Below are positions 17,418 to 27,174 of a stretch of 41,042 nucleotides of DNA, piece after piece; within the stretch, counting starts at the first letter, position 1, and each line of letters opens with the position of its first letter. Source of the stretch: Chitinophaga pinensis (lineage in GTDB: Bacteria; Bacteroidota; Bacteroidia; NS11-12g; UBA9320); the NCBI GenBank assembly GCA_945889315.1, contig CAMDBP010000015.1, positions 1 to 41,042 of the forward strand, in the 5' to 3' direction. The position numbers were made by a program, and so were the translations under genes. The notes beneath the pieces were generated by a model, which worked only from the letters and a program-made list of their open reading frames with translations, did not search any database and had not been told where the DNA came from.

Positions 17418-17457
17418 AAAAAAAGGAGCTAACCACATGGTTAGCTCCTTTTTTTAT
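17418..17457. terminator. Bidirectional terminator between nadD and ftsH
   Basis: A perfect 10-bp stem GGAGCTAACC/GGTTAGCTCC (17425-17448) with loop ACAT, preceded by an A-run and followed by seven T. It ends the yicC operon on the plus strand and ftsH (stop at 17473) on the minus strand. Confidence 0.9.
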
Positions 17458-17472
17458 TGTAATAATTTAAGG

Positions 17473-19566
17473 TTAATTTTCAGCAGTTTCTTCGGACGTT
17501 TCCGCTGCAGTTTCATCTATTTCTTCAGCTTCTACTACCTCCATATTTTCCTCAATTATGGCTGCTGTATCTGCTATTATTAGTTGATCATCTAGTAGTT
17601 TTTTGGCGATGGCATCACTTGCACTCATCCCAAAGATCTTTTCTAAATCTTCTTTAAAAATAACTTCTCTCTCTAGTAGTTGATTCGCTAGCGCAAGAAC
17701 CTTATCTTTATTATCTGCAATTATTTTTATAGCTCTAAGGTATTGCTCATCGGTGAGTTTTTTAATTTCGTCATCCATTAGCGCAGCCTGTTTCTCACTG
17801 AAAGGTTTACTAAAACCTTGGTCCATGTTATAATAGGAAACATTTCCTATGGCTTCATTTAAACCATATATACTTACCATAGCCATAGCTTGCTTGGTCA
17901 CTTTTTCTAAGTCACTAAGTGCACCGGTACTAATTTTATCAAAAATAACTTTCTCTGCTGCTCTGCCGCCCAAAGTGGCACACATTTCATCAAGTAATTG
18001 CTCGGTGCGTGTAATCTGACGTTCGTCTGGTAAATACCACGCAGCACCTAAGCTTCTTCCTCTAGGAACTATTGTTACTTTCACCAAGGGGTGTGCATGT
18101 TCGCATAACCAACTTACGGTAGCATGGCCTGCTTCGTGCACTGCCACAGCAAGTTTCTCATCTGGAGTGATTACTTTATTTTTCTTTTCAAGTCCGCCAA
18201 CTATTCGGTCTACCGCATCCAGAAAGTCTTGTTTTTCTACTACTTTTTTGTCATAACGAGCTGCAATAAGTGCTGCTTCGTTACACATATTTGCAATATC
18301 AGCACCGCTAAAACCAGGAGTTTGACGTGCTAAGAAATCGATGTCAAGATTCTCCTCTGCCTTTATAGGTTTCAGGTGCACAAGGAAGATAGCTTTACGC
18401 TCATTTAAGTCAGGCATATCTGCGTATATCTGTCTATCAAATCTTCCAGCTCGAAGTAATGCAGAGTCTAGAATATCTACTCTATTGGTTGCAGCAAGCA
18501 TAATAACGCCCGAATCTGTTCCAAAACCATCCATTTCTGTAAGTAATTGGTTTAGCGTGTTTTCACGTTCGTCATTACCGCCTTGCATGGCGTTTTTGCC
18601 TCTGGCTCTGCCTATGGCGTCTATCTCGTCAATGAATATAATACAAGGTGCTTTTTCCTTTGCTTGACGGAATAAGTCTCTTACTCTACTTGCTCCTACA
18701 CCCACAAACATTTCTACGAAATCAGATCCTGATAAAGAGAAAAAGGGTACGTCAGCTTCTCCAGCTACTGCTTTTGCTAGTAATGTTTTACCGGTACCTG
18801 GAGGGCCTACAAGTAAAGCTCCTTTTGGTATTTTACCACCTAGGTTACTGTATTTTGTTGGGTTTTTAAGGAAATCTACAATTTCCATTACTTCTTCTTT
18901 AGCACCTTCAAGTCCCGCAACATCTTTAAATGTCACATTTACTTTTGTGTCTTTATCAAAGAGTTGTGCTTTGCTCTTGCCAATACTAAATATTTGTCCG
19001 CCACCTGCGCCTCCAGATCCACCCATTCTGCGCATTACAAACATCCAAACAAGTACCAGAATACCAACCCAAAGTAACATTTGAAGTATAGGACTTGCCC
19101 ATGGATCAGACTCTGCTATCCAGTTGGTTACAATGCGTTGCTCTGGTTTTAGATCGATTTGCGCAGCATCTATAGTTTCTTGGAATTTATCCGCAGGTCC
19201 AATGTCTGAAAGATAGTATGTGTATATATCTTCTCCTCCTGGGAAGTTAGGCTTGCGAATATCTTTTTTATAGGTGTCTTTTTCTTTCGCTTCTTTGGTT
19301 AAATATACCTCGGCTCGGTTTCTATTAACGACATTCAGCTTTGCTACGTCTCCATTTTTTATCATTTGGAGCACTTCGCCGGTATCTTTTTTAAGACCTC
19401 CGCTAGGATTTAAAAAAGTGATACCCAAAAATATAGCTGCTAATATGGCATAGATCCATATCGGATTGAACTTAGGCTTTTTGGTTTGTGCTTTTTTATT
19501 ATCAAAAGGATTCGGCGTACCGTTTTGATTTTCAGGTGTTTTACCTTTAGGTTTATTTTCAGACAT
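17473..19566 (-). CDS. ftsH: ATP-dependent zinc metalloprotease FtsH
   Basis: A 697-residue membrane-anchored AAA+ protease that degrades damaged membrane proteins and some soluble regulators. The N-terminus is Asn/Lys/Pro-rich; helix 1 is near residues 36-52 ([17 protein letters not shown]), a periplasmic domain follows, and helix 2 is near 160-178. Walker A GPPGTGKT is at 253-260, Walker B IIFIDEID follows, then the second region of homology ([20 protein letters not shown]). The zinc motif HEAGH is at 477-481. An acidic tail of about 30 residues ([18 protein letters not shown]) ends the chain. All key residues are present. It is a single-gene unit, convergent with nadD. Confidence 0.97.
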   Translation of the reverse strand: MSENKPKGKTPENQNGTPNPFDNKKAQTKKPKFNPIWIYAILAAIFLGITFLNPSGGLKKDTGEVLQMIKNGDVAKLNVVNRNRAEVYLTKEAKEKDTYKKDIRKPNFPGGEDIYTYYLSDIGPADKFQETIDAAQIDLKPEQRIVTNWIAESDPWASPILQMLLWVGILVLVWMFVMRRMGGSGGAGGGQIFSIGKSKAQLFDKDTKVNVTFKDVAGLEGAKEEVMEIVDFLKNPTKYSNLGGKIPKGALLVGPPGTGKTLLAKAVAGEADVPFFSLSGSDFVEMFVGVGASRVRDLFRQAKEKAPCIIFIDEIDAIGRARGKNAMQGGNDERENTLNQLLTEMDGFGTDSGVIMLAATNRVDILDSALLRAGRFDRQIYADMPDLNERKAIFLVHLKPIKAEENLDIDFLARQTPGFSGADIANMCNEAALIAARYDKKVVEKQDFLDAVDRIVGGLEKKNKVITPDEKLAVAVHEAGHATVSWLCEHAHPLVKVTIVPRGRSLGAAWYLPDERQITRTEQLLDEMCATLGGRAAEKVIFDKISTGALSDLEKVTKQAMAMVSIYGLNEAIGNVSYYNMDQGFSKPFSEKQAALMDDEIKKLTDEQYLRAIKIIADNKDKVLALANQLLEREVIFKEDLEKIFGMSASDAIAKKLLDDQLIIADTAAIIEENMEVVEAEEIDETAAETSEETAEN

Positions 19567-19585
19567 CTATTTTTGTTCGTCGTTA

Positions 19586-19593
19586 CAAGTATA
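19586..19593 (-). promoter_or_regulatory. Candidate minus-7 element of ftsH
   Basis: On the minus strand TATACTTG (19593-19586) differs from TANNTTTG at one base and lies 19 bases before the ftsH ATG. The minus-33 half is not clear. Confidence 0.35.
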
Positions 19594-19726
19594 GCGATAC
19601 AACGATTATGCCACTTAAATAGTTCAGGTAATTTTATCCTTTTGTCGTAATTTGGTTGAGTTCTACGCTATAAACAGAAACTTTGGCATTAAAATGATTC
19701 TCAATTGGCAGAGAATGTATGAACTA

Positions 19727-19757
19727 TTGCACCACAACCCAAAGACGTGTATGTTTG
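19727..19757 (+). promoter_or_regulatory. Promoter of kbl
   Basis: TTG (19727-19729), 20 bases, then TATGTTTG (19750-19757), a perfect minus-7 element. Transcription would begin near 19763, which excludes the in-frame starts upstream and supports ATG 19781. Confidence 0.65.
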
Positions 19758-19780
19758 CCCCATCCAAAAAAACGAATAAA

Positions 19781-20971
19781 ATGTACGATTCACTTAAAGC
19801 AAAACTTGACCGAGAACTAGCCGAGATTAGAGAAGCTGGATTATATAAAAATGAGCGAATTATTACCACTCCACAAGGAGCAGATATTAAGACGGATACT
19901 GCAGGAGAGGTGGTTAATTTTTGCGCAAATAATTACCTGGGGTTAAGTTCGCATCCCAAGGTAATACAAGCAGCAAAAGATGCTATTGATACGCACGGTT
20001 ACGGTATGAGTTCGGTACGTTTTATTTGCGGCACACAAGACATTCACAAAGAATTAGAGCAAAAAATTTCTGAATTCTTAGGTACGGAAGACACGATTCT
20101 CTATGCTGCTGCATTTGATGCCAACGGAGGGTTATTTGAGCCTCTTTTTGATGCCGAGGATGCTATAATTTCCGATGCGCTTAACCATGCTAGTATCATA
20201 GACGGGGTGAGATTGTGTAAAGCTGTACGTTATAGATACGAGCACAACGACATGGCAGATTTGGAAAAGCAGTTGCAAGATTCCCAAGCACAACGAAATA
20301 GAGTAATCGTTACTGACGGTTCTTTTTCTATGGATGGTACTATTGCTCAGCTCGATAAAATTGTAGCATTAGCAGAAAAGTACAATGCCAGCGTTATGAT
20401 AGATGAGTGCCATAGTTCAGGATTTTTAGGAAAATCAGGAAGGGGCACCCACGAACATTGTGGTGTGATGGGCAAAATAGAAATCATCACTGGTACACTA
20501 GGAAAAGCATTAGGTGGCGCAAGCGGTGGATTCACCTCTGGTAAAAAGGAGATAATTGAAATGTTGCGTCAACGTAGTCGTCCATATTTATTCTCTAACA
20601 CGTTAGCTCCAAGTATTGTAGGAGCGAGCATTGCAGTGCTAGACATGCTGAGTGAAACTACAGAATTACGCGATAAATTAGAATATAACACCACGTATTT
20701 CCGTGAGAAAATGACTGCTGCTGGTTTTGATATCACGCCCGGCGTTCATCCCATTGTTCCTTTAATGCTTTATGATGCGAAGGTCGCGCAAGAAATGGCT
20801 GCACGGATGTTGGAAGAGGGTATTTATGTAATTGGATTTTATTTCCCTGTAGTGCCTAAAGGTAAGGCAAGAATCAGAGTTCAAATGTCAGCAGGCCATG
20901 ATCAACATCACTTAGACAAAGCTATAGCAGCATTTATCAAAGTAGGTAAGGAAATGGGAGTGATTAAGTAA
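19781..20971 (+). CDS. kbl: 2-amino-3-ketobutyrate CoA ligase (glycine C-acetyltransferase)
   Basis: From ATG 19781 the protein has 396 residues, matching the roughly 398 of E. coli Kbl; the frame is open 43 codons further up, but that stretch includes the promoter. It is a PLP enzyme of the alpha-oxoamine synthase family that splits 2-amino-3-ketobutyrate with CoA into glycine and acetyl-CoA, the second step of threonine breakdown. Visible are [27 protein letters not shown], the [10 protein letters not shown] segment, and [13 protein letters not shown], where Lys 242 should carry PLP. No threonine dehydrogenase (tdh) lies nearby. Related enzymes such as serine palmitoyltransferase share the fold, but the FVRFICGT-type motif and length favour Kbl. 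Confidence 0.93.
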   Translation: MYDSLKAKLDRELAEIREAGLYKNERIITTPQGADIKTDTAGEVVNFCANNYLGLSSHPKVIQAAKDAIDTHGYGMSSVRFICGTQDIHKELEQKISEFLGTEDTILYAAAFDANGGLFEPLFDAEDAIISDALNHASIIDGVRLCKAVRYRYEHNDMADLEKQLQDSQAQRNRVIVTDGSFSMDGTIAQLDKIVALAEKYNASVMIDECHSSGFLGKSGRGTHEHCGVMGKIEIITGTLGKALGGASGGFTSGKKEIIEMLRQRSRPYLFSNTLAPSIVGASIAVLDMLSETTELRDKLEYNTTYFREKMTAAGFDITPGVHPIVPLMLYDAKVAQEMAARMLEEGIYVIGFYFPVVPKGKARIRVQMSAGHDQHHLDKAIAAFIKVGKEMGVIK

Positions 20972-21006
20972 TAAATAACGTAACTGGACTCAATTTGCGA
21001 AGGGTA

Positions 21007-21615
21007 TCAGTTGAGTTTCTCTAGTACCTGATCGATAAAAGAGGATACCCACGCTGTATACTGTAAAGCAGAAGGGTGCAGGTTGTCACTAGCTCTATAG
21101 TCCGGATTGTTTTCCGCTTCCAACGAGATTTCAGTAACATCGAAATAATCAATGCCTGATTCGTTACATATAGATTCGGAAAGTGCATTAAATAAGGCTA
21201 GTTCGTTGGTGATTTGTTCCTTTTTTTCTGCACCATAGGGAGTATATCCATAATTGGGAATGGACAGCACAAAAACACGATTCTTGTTATTTCCTGAAAA
21301 GGTAATAGCGGTATCCAAAAGGCGCCTAAAGTCTCTCTCAAAATCAGCTAATGGTAAACCTTGATATTGATTATTAACTCCAATAAGTAGCGAAACGAGA
21401 TCATAGGTTTCATCTAAATCACTTCGTTTTATTGCTCTTTGTAAATCGTCTGTTCTCCATGCGTTTTGTGCCACAATTTTAACGGCTATGGTTTTGCCTG
21501 TTAGAGCGTGGATGCTATCGGCAAGCTGATTGGGAAAATTTACGGGGAATGCGATGGAAGTGCCGCTGGTATAGCTATCTCCCAAGGCTAAATAGGTTTT
21601 TGTAAAATCGCTCAT
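21007..21615 (-). CDS. SGNH/GDSL-family hydrolase
   Basis: A 202-residue protein without a signal peptide, so probably cytoplasmic. The block I motif LALGDSYTSG places the nucleophile at Ser 14. Block V reads SDNLHPSALQY, giving the Asp 177-His 180 pair. Block III reads GVNN (79-82) where GxND is usual; the oxyanion Asn is kept but the Asp is not. Such enzymes hydrolyse esters of many kinds, often acyl or acetyl groups; substrate is unknown here. It is a single gene, convergent with kbl and divergent from fhs. Confidence 0.85.
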   Translation of the reverse strand: MSDFTKTYLALGDSYTSGTSIAFPVNFPNQLADSIHALTGKTIAVKIVAQNAWRTDDLQRAIKRSDLDETYDLVSLLIGVNNQYQGLPLADFERDFRRLLDTAITFSGNNKNRVFVLSIPNYGYTPYGAEKKEQITNELALFNALSESICNESGIDYFDVTEISLEAENNPDYRASDNLHPSALQYTAWVSSFIDQVLEKLN

Positions 21616-21743
21616 TCGTATTTTTGTAAAAGGGGTTAATGATATTCAAGTGGGTTCTTAGAGCATCGTTTACCTCATATAAAAGATAAAAAGAGATGCT
21701 AACCTGTGGTCAAAGTTAGACATTTAGAATAGGTTTAAAGATG

Positions 21744-21770
21744 GGTAAATACCTTCAAATGGTATATTCG
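21744..21770 (+). promoter_or_regulatory. fhs promoter region with GGTA/TACC inverted repeats
   Basis: TATATTCG (21763-21770), one base off TANNTTTG, lies 17 bases before the fhs ATG. It overlaps the right arm of ATACC-N7-GGTAT (21749-21765), and the left arm is also part of GGTA-AA-TACC (21744-21753). The overlap with the minus-7 box would suit a repressor or activator site, but the protein is unknown. Confidence 0.35.
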
Positions 21771-21787
21771 TTCAGAATTAGAACAGT

Positions 21788-23455
21788 ATGACAGATTTAG
21801 ATATTGCCCAAAAAGTAGAAATGCAGCACATAAATACGATTGCTGCTAAGTTAAATATAGATGCGGATGATTTAGAACAATATGGTAAATACAAAGCCAA
21901 ATTACCGCTTAGTCTTATTGACGAGGATAAGGTAGCTAAGAGTAATCTAATACTTGTAACGGCCCTAACTCCTACTCCCGCGGGTGAAGGGAAAACAACA
22001 GTTTCTATTGGGCTTAATGAAGGTTTAAATAAAATTGGTAAAAAATCTGTAGTGGTTTTGCGTGAACCGTCTCTGGGTCCTGTTTTTGGGATTAAAGGTG
22101 GCGCTGCGGGTGGTGGTTATTCTCAAGTTGTGCCGATGGAAGATATCAATCTCCATTTTACCGGTGATTTTGGGGCTATTGAAAAAGCAAATAATCTACT
22201 GAGTGCACTTATAGATAACAATATTCAGAGTAAAATACGAAATCTGGGGATTGACCCACGCACCATAATTTGGAAACGAGTTATAGATATGAATGATCGT
22301 GCCTTGCGCGATATCACGATTGGTTTAGGAGGTACTGGGAATGGTATTCCTAGGCAAGATGGCTTTAATATAACAGCAGCCAGTGAGGTTATGGCTATTC
22401 TATGCATGGCTAAAAGCATAGATGATTTGAAAGAGAAGTTGGGTAATATTTTCGTTGGATACACTTTTGACAGAAAGCCTATCTATGCACGGGATTTAAA
22501 TGCCCAAAATGCAATGACCTTATTGCTTAAGGATGCTATAAAACCAAATTTAGTGCAAACATTGGAGCACAATCCTGCCATTATTCACGGTGGTCCATTC
22601 GCTAATATAGCGCAAGGAACTAATACAATAATTGCTACCAAAATGGGTATGAGTTTATCTGATTATGTGGTAACCGAAGCAGGATTTGGTGCAGATTTAG
22701 GTGCAGAAAAATTCTTGGATATTAAATGTGGTTATGCAGGGCTAAAACCCAAAGCTGTAGTCATTGTAGCTACTATTAGAGCGCTAAGACACCACGGAGG
22801 CTCGCCTGCAGACGAGTACAATACAGCTAGTTTAGAACGCGTGCAAAAAGGATTCGCTAACTTGGAAAAACACCTTGAAAACATGGCTAAATTTGGCTTG
22901 CAGCGTGTTGTGGCAATTAATAACTTTTATACTGATAGTCAAGAAGAGATAGATTGGCTGATAGAGAAATGTGCGAGTTTAGGTGTGAAAGCAGTATTGA
23001 GTAAAGGATGGGCTGAAGGAGGTAATGGAACTGCTGATTTGGCTAGAGCGGTTGTAGCAGAAATAGAAAGTGGCAAGAGTAATTTCAAACCGCTTTATGA
23101 TTGGGCAAGTCCTGTAAAAGAAAAAATAGAAACTATTGCTAAGGAAATATACGGTGCTGACGGTGTAGATTACGCTACGGAGGCAGAAGCAGGATTAAGA
23201 ACTATAGCAAAGCTTGGATTAGACCACTTGCCGATTTGTATGGCAAAAACCCAAAAATCATTTTCGGATAATGAGAAGTTAATCGGTCGTCCGTCGGGTT
23301 TTAGAATCACCGTGCGTGAATTTGAGATAGCAGCTGGCGCTGGATTCCTTATTCCTATTTTAGGAAACATGATGCGTATGCCAGGCTTGCCTGCAATACC
23401 TGCCAGCGAAGGAATGGACATAGATAACAATGGTGTCATTACAGGATTAAGCTAG
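21788..23455 (+). CDS. fhs: Formate--tetrahydrofolate ligase
   Basis: A 555-residue protein of normal length that makes 10-formyltetrahydrofolate from formate, ATP and tetrahydrofolate in the cytoplasm. The nucleotide-binding segment TPTPAGEGKTT is at residues 61-71. Family stretches include LREPSLGPVFGIKGGAAGGG, HFTGDFGAIEKANNLL, and VTEAGFGADLGAEKF with the following Cys-Gly. The C-terminal ILGNMMRMPGLPAIPASEGM is also characteristic. It can feed formate into one-carbon metabolism or run in reverse to make ATP. No folD or other folate gene is adjacent; the gene appears to be a single unit. Confidence 0.97.
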   Translation: MTDLDIAQKVEMQHINTIAAKLNIDADDLEQYGKYKAKLPLSLIDEDKVAKSNLILVTALTPTPAGEGKTTVSIGLNEGLNKIGKKSVVVLREPSLGPVFGIKGGAAGGGYSQVVPMEDINLHFTGDFGAIEKANNLLSALIDNNIQSKIRNLGIDPRTIIWKRVIDMNDRALRDITIGLGGTGNGIPRQDGFNITAASEVMAILCMAKSIDDLKEKLGNIFVGYTFDRKPIYARDLNAQNAMTLLLKDAIKPNLVQTLEHNPAIIHGGPFANIAQGTNTIIATKMGMSLSDYVVTEAGFGADLGAEKFLDIKCGYAGLKPKAVVIVATIRALRHHGGSPADEYNTASLERVQKGFANLEKHLENMAKFGLQRVVAINNFYTDSQEEIDWLIEKCASLGVKAVLSKGWAEGGNGTADLARAVVAEIESGKSNFKPLYDWASPVKEKIETIAKEIYGADGVDYATEAEAGLRTIAKLGLDHLPICMAKTQKSFSDNEKLIGRPSGFRITVREFEIAAGAGFLIPILGNMMRMPGLPAIPASEGMDIDNNGVITGLS

Positions 23456-23491
23456 GGTTAAATAGAAAACAGTTATTCCCACTTATTTGGA

Positions 23492-23499
23492 TAGGTTTG
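23492..23499 (+). promoter_or_regulatory. Minus-7 element of the DnaJ-KTSC gene
   Basis: TAGGTTTG is a perfect TANNTTTG match 23 bases before the ATG at 23523. A minus-33 TTG at the usual distance is not evident. Confidence 0.4.
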
Positions 23500-23522
23500 C
23501 ACCGTTTTTTAGCAAAGCATAA

Positions 23523-23972
23523 ATGAAGCGTATCAATCAATACAAAAAACTGTTTCAAGTAGAGGGTGAAATAGATCTGAAGGAATTAAAAACCAGCTAC
23601 CGTAATTTGGTTAAAGAATGGCATCCCGATAAGCACACTGCTGACGATACCATGAAAGAAGAAGCAGAGGAAATGAGTCGCCAACTCACAGATGGATATG
23701 CTTTCTTAATAAGTATAGCCCCAGAAACTATTGCCAAAGGATTGGATGAATATAACGAGACGATAAACAATGCGAGTATTGACGACTTACATCACAAAAG
23801 CATGTTACTAGAGGTTACTTTTACAGATGGCTCTACGTACGAGTATTTTGGTGTGAATAAAACGCTGTTTTCCAAGTTGGTAAATGCAGATAAAATGCAA
23901 CGATTTGCTCGCCGTAATATCTTTAACTCGTTCATCTATCGTAAGTCTAAACGGACGGTAGAGCAGGAGTAA
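23523..23972 (+). CDS. J-domain protein with C-terminal KTSC-like domain
   Basis: A 149-residue protein. Residues about 5-70 form a J domain: helix II ends NLVKEWHPDK with the diagnostic HPD at 34-36, and helix III follows. J domains stimulate the ATPase of Hsp70 (DnaK). The second half (LLEVTFTDGSTYEYFGVNKT, then LFSKLVNADKMQRFARRNIF and FIYRK) follows the strand pattern of the small KTSC domain, which is linked to nucleic-acid or lysyl-tRNA-related functions by name only. There is no Gly/Phe or zinc-finger region, so it is not DnaJ itself but a specialised co-chaperone. It is a single gene between fhs and the threonine aldolase. Confidence 0.8.
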   Translation: MKRINQYKKLFQVEGEIDLKELKTSYRNLVKEWHPDKHTADDTMKEEAEEMSRQLTDGYAFLISIAPETIAKGLDEYNETINNASIDDLHHKSMLLEVTFTDGSTYEYFGVNKTLFSKLVNADKMQRFARRNIFNSFIYRKSKRTVEQE

Positions 23973-24008
23973 AAGAGTGCTAGCCAACGAATAACTTATT
24001 TTTTAAGT

Positions 24009-24016
24009 TAATTTTG
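24009..24016 (+). promoter_or_regulatory. Minus-7 element of the threonine aldolase gene
   Basis: TAATTTTG is a perfect TANNTTTG match. It ends eight bases before the ATG at 24025, so the leader would be only a few bases. Confidence 0.5.
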
Positions 24017-24024
24017 AGTGTATC

Positions 24025-25053
24025 ATGACTATCTCGTTTAAAAATGACTATTCTGAAGGATGTCATCCTCGTGTTTTGGAAGCACTTGTCCGCACCAATA
24101 GGGTGCAACAAGACGGCTATGGTGTAGATGAATATTGCCAAAGAGCAGCTGCACTAATCTTAGAAAAAGCGAATACTCCAGCGTCTAAAGTTCATTTTGT
24201 AAGCGGCGGAACACAAGCCAATATGCTTGTAATAGCAGCCTGCTTGAAGCCTCACGAGAGTGTAATAGCCGCAACTACCGGGCATATTTATACCAATGAA
24301 ACAGGCGCAATAGAAGCTACCGGTCATAAAATAAATGCTATAGAAGCAAGCTCTGGCAAGCTAACTCCAGCTCATATTCAGCAAGTCTTAGATGCGCACA
24401 CGAACAAACCTCATGTGCTAAAACAGCGTATGGTATATATTTCGAATGCTACCGAGATGGGAACTACTTATAGTAAACAAGAGCTTACAGACGTTTATCA
24501 TTTTTGCAAGGGAAACGATTTATACTTGTTTATGGATGGGGCAAGACTAGGTAATGCGCTCGTCGCAAAAGAGAACGATCTGACACTGGCTGATGTTGCC
24601 ACACTTACAGATGTTTTTTGGTTAGGAGGTACTAAAAATGGGGCATTATTGGGAGAGGCTATTGTTATAAATAATCCCATACTTCAAGAAGATTTTGCAT
24701 TTCATGTAAAGCAGCGTGGAGCTATGTTAGCTAAAGGGCGAGTACTCGGTATTCAATTTGAAGAATTGCTGCGTGATGATTTGTACTTTGACTTAGCTCG
24801 TTATGCTAATGAGCAAGCCATGAAATTGAAGCAAGCATTCTCATACAAGGGAATTCTATTTTGGGAAGACACCACTACTAATCAAATTTTTCCGATTTTA
24901 AGCAATATGCAGATTGAGCATTTAGCACAAAAATTTACGTTTCATCACTGGAGAAAGATAAATGAAAACCACTCAGCCATTCGCTTGATTACCAGTTGGG
25001 CTACTCCTAGTGAAAATGTGGAGGCTTTGGTTAGGGAGATTGAGCAGTTCTAG
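24025..25053 (+). CDS. Threonine aldolase-family PLP enzyme
   Basis: A 342-residue protein of the aromatic beta-eliminating lyase/threonine aldolase fold. The start MTISFKNDYSEGCHPRVLEA, the segment HFVSGGTQANM, the PLP-contacting LFMDGARLGNAL, and GGTKNGAL with the Schiff-base Lys at 204 all match the family. Threonine aldolases cleave threonine, often with low stereospecificity, to glycine and acetaldehyde. The Bacteroidota branch with the opening NDYSEG is usually annotated as an L- or low-specificity threonine aldolase; stereospecificity cannot be read here. Kbl and Fhs nearby also concern glycine and one-carbon units. It is convergent with acs. Confidence 0.85.
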   Translation: MTISFKNDYSEGCHPRVLEALVRTNRVQQDGYGVDEYCQRAAALILEKANTPASKVHFVSGGTQANMLVIAACLKPHESVIAATTGHIYTNETGAIEATGHKINAIEASSGKLTPAHIQQVLDAHTNKPHVLKQRMVYISNATEMGTTYSKQELTDVYHFCKGNDLYLFMDGARLGNALVAKENDLTLADVATLTDVFWLGGTKNGALLGEAIVINNPILQEDFAFHVKQRGAMLAKGRVLGIQFEELLRDDLYFDLARYANEQAMKLKQAFSYKGILFWEDTTTNQIFPILSNMQIEHLAQKFTFHHWRKINENHSAIRLITSWATPSENVEALVREIEQF

Positions 25054-25101
25054 TATCTAAAGTCCTGTAGGCGCTATTTATGTTAAATCAGTATAGAATT
25101 T

Positions 25102-25138
25102 GAAGAACACCCTCGTCTTTCCAAGAGGCGCTTCTTTA
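25102..25138. terminator. Weak hairpin between convergent genes
   Basis: GAAGAA and CCTC pair with GAGG and TTCTT across a symmetric internal loop of three bases, with T-rich sequence on the right and the equivalent on the other strand. It lies between the threonine aldolase gene and acs, where a shared terminator is expected, but the stem is imperfect. Confidence 0.3.
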
Positions 25139-25207
25139 CTAGGTCCGCCATTATCAAAAACTGACAGGAGTCCCAGATGATATATCCTACGTCCTAAATC
25201 AGTTATC

Positions 25208-27109
25208 CTATCTCCTTCCAGCAATTATTTCTTCTACACACTCTGGATTGAGTAGAGTACTTATATCGCCTAAGTTTTCTAGCTCGTTGGCAGCCACTTT
25301 TCTTAAGATTCTACGCATTATTTTGCCACTTCGGGTTTTAGGTAAACCTGACGTAAATTGAATTTTTTCGGGCTTAGAAATAGGACCTAAGGTTCTTGAA
25401 ACCAACTCTTTAATCTCATTTTCTAGTTGATTATGGTGGCTGCCGTCATTCTTAAGTGTGACGTACGCGTAAATACTATTTCCCTTTACATCATGCGGAT
25501 AACCAACTACAGCACTTTCGGCAACTTGAGGATGTTCGTTTATTATATTTTCTATTTCTGCAGTCCCGAGGTTATGCCCGCTTACAATCACTATGTCATC
25601 TACCCGGCCTGTAATGCGATAGTTACCTTCAAGGTCGCGTTTTGCTCCATCTCCCGTAAAATACTTGCCGGGGAATGTACTAAAATACGTGTCTGTGTAG
25701 CGTTGGTGGTCTCCGTAAATGCTACGTGCCATGCTCGGCCATGGAAATTTTATGCAAAGTCGACCTTCTTGTTCTCCCTCGGGTAATTCCAGTCCATTTT
25801 CATCCATCAGACAAGGCTGTACGCCAGGTAAAGGAAGCGTAGCAAAAGTAGGTATGTCTTTGGTTACTCCCGCTAGGCTACTAATCATAATTCCTCCGGT
25901 TTCGGTTTGCCACCAGGTATCAACTATGGGACATTTTTGTTTGCCAATATGTTCGTCATACCATTCCCAAGCCTCAAGATTAATGGGTTCACCTACTGTA
26001 CCTAGTTTACGAAGGCTTGATAAGTCATGCTGGTTTACTAAGTTTATATCACAGTTGGCTAATGAACGAATAGCTGTAGGTGCGGTGTAAAAAATATTGA
26101 CTTTATGTTTGGCTACTACGTGCCAAAAACGACCCTTATCAGGGTAACTTGGCACCCCTTCAAATAGTACAGTTGTTGCTCCGGCACTCAGTGGTCCATA
26201 TACTATATAGCTATGTCCTGTTATCCAACCTATATCGGCAGTACACCAGTATATTTCTCCTTCTTGATATTGAAAAACATTCCGAAAAGAATAGTTGGTA
26301 TACACCATATACCCGCCGCAGGTATGCACCATGCCCTTTGGTTTGCCTGTACTTCCGCTGGTATAAAGTATGAAGAGTATGTCTTCAGCATCCATTATTT
26401 CTGCTACACATACATCGCTCGCCTTTTCAAATTCTTCTTGCCACCATACATCTCGACCATATTCCATAGGTATTTTGGTATTGGTTCTATTTAGTACGAT
26501 AACCTTTTTTACACAATCACAGCTTTCTAGGGCTTCGTCAATGATTTCCTTAAGTGGAGTTGTTTTTGAACCGCGATAACCGCCATCTGCGGTGAGTAAG
26601 ATGGAGCATTGAGCATCCATAATTCTATCGCTTAAACTCTTGGCACTAAAACCTGCAAATACCACAGAATGTACCGCACCTATGCGGGCGCAAGCCAATA
26701 CGGCATAGGCTAGTTCTGGAGTCATGGGCATGTATAAACATATTCTATCTCCTTTTTTGGCCCCGTTCGCCTTAAGCATATTGGCCGTTTTATTTACATT
26801 TTTGGCCAATTCGTTATAGGTGATGTGCTGTGATAGCTCGTGAATATCGTTAGGCTCAAAGATGATTGCTGTTTGCTCACCTTTTGTGGCAAGGTGCCGA
26901 TCGATACAGTTTTCGGTAATATTAAGTTTAGCGCCTTCAAACCATTTTACGTTAGGCTTTGCAAGATCAAAGTCAAGTACATTATCCCATTTGCGGTGCC
27001 ATGTAAATTCTTGTGCGGCAAATTCTCCCCAAAATTGTGAAGGATTGGAAAGACTCTCAGCATAGAGTTGATTATAGTCGCTTAGGTTTTTTGCTATGTA
27101 ACGTGACAT
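25208..27109 (-). CDS. acs: Acetyl-CoA synthetase
   Basis: From ATG 27109 the protein has 633 residues (MSRYIAKNLSDYNQLYAES), close to the usual 640-650. The frame is open 21 codons further up, but that part contains the promoter. It activates acetate to acetyl-CoA through an acetyl-adenylate. Motifs in order are YTSGSTGKPKGMVHT, VDTWWQTETGG, YFTGDGAKRD, the hinge YRITGRVDDIV, and GLPKTRSGKIMRRILRK; the catalytic Lys in SGK is about residue 596 and is the residue acetylated in homologues. No deacetylase or acetyltransferase gene is adjacent. The gene is divergent from the bestrophin gene with overlapping promoters. Confidence 0.95.
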   Translation of the reverse strand: MSRYIAKNLSDYNQLYAESLSNPSQFWGEFAAQEFTWHRKWDNVLDFDLAKPNVKWFEGAKLNITENCIDRHLATKGEQTAIIFEPNDIHELSQHITYNELAKNVNKTANMLKANGAKKGDRICLYMPMTPELAYAVLACARIGAVHSVVFAGFSAKSLSDRIMDAQCSILLTADGGYRGSKTTPLKEIIDEALESCDCVKKVIVLNRTNTKIPMEYGRDVWWQEEFEKASDVCVAEIMDAEDILFILYTSGSTGKPKGMVHTCGGYMVYTNYSFRNVFQYQEGEIYWCTADIGWITGHSYIVYGPLSAGATTVLFEGVPSYPDKGRFWHVVAKHKVNIFYTAPTAIRSLANCDINLVNQHDLSSLRKLGTVGEPINLEAWEWYDEHIGKQKCPIVDTWWQTETGGIMISSLAGVTKDIPTFATLPLPGVQPCLMDENGLELPEGEQEGRLCIKFPWPSMARSIYGDHQRYTDTYFSTFPGKYFTGDGAKRDLEGNYRITGRVDDIVIVSGHNLGTAEIENIINEHPQVAESAVVGYPHDVKGNSIYAYVTLKNDGSHHNQLENEIKELVSRTLGPISKPEKIQFTSGLPKTRSGKIMRRILRKVAANELENLGDISTLLNPECVEEIIAGRR

Positions 27110-27141
27110 TCGGCGAATTAACGTAAAAATAGAAACAATGG

Positions 27142-27172
27142 CAAATGACAATAATCTCTTACTTTTGGCCAA
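27142..27172 (-). promoter_or_regulatory. Promoter of acs
   Basis: On the minus strand TTG (27172-27170) is followed after 20 bases by GTCATTTG (27149-27142), which keeps the TTTG core but lacks TA. It supports the acs start at 27109 and overlaps the oppositely directed bestrophin promoter. Confidence 0.45.
27160..27167 (+). promoter_or_regulatory. Minus-7 element of the bestrophin gene
   Basis: TACTTTTG is a perfect TANNTTTG match ending seven bases before ATG 27175. It rules out the earlier in-frame ATG at 27145 and suggests a leaderless or near-leaderless mRNA. Confidence 0.5.
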
Positions 27173-27174
27173 TA

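Noticed and set aside
21659-21699. AGCATC/GATGCT inverted repeat upstream of fhs
   Set aside because: Six pairs separated by about 29 bases; within chance for AT-rich DNA.
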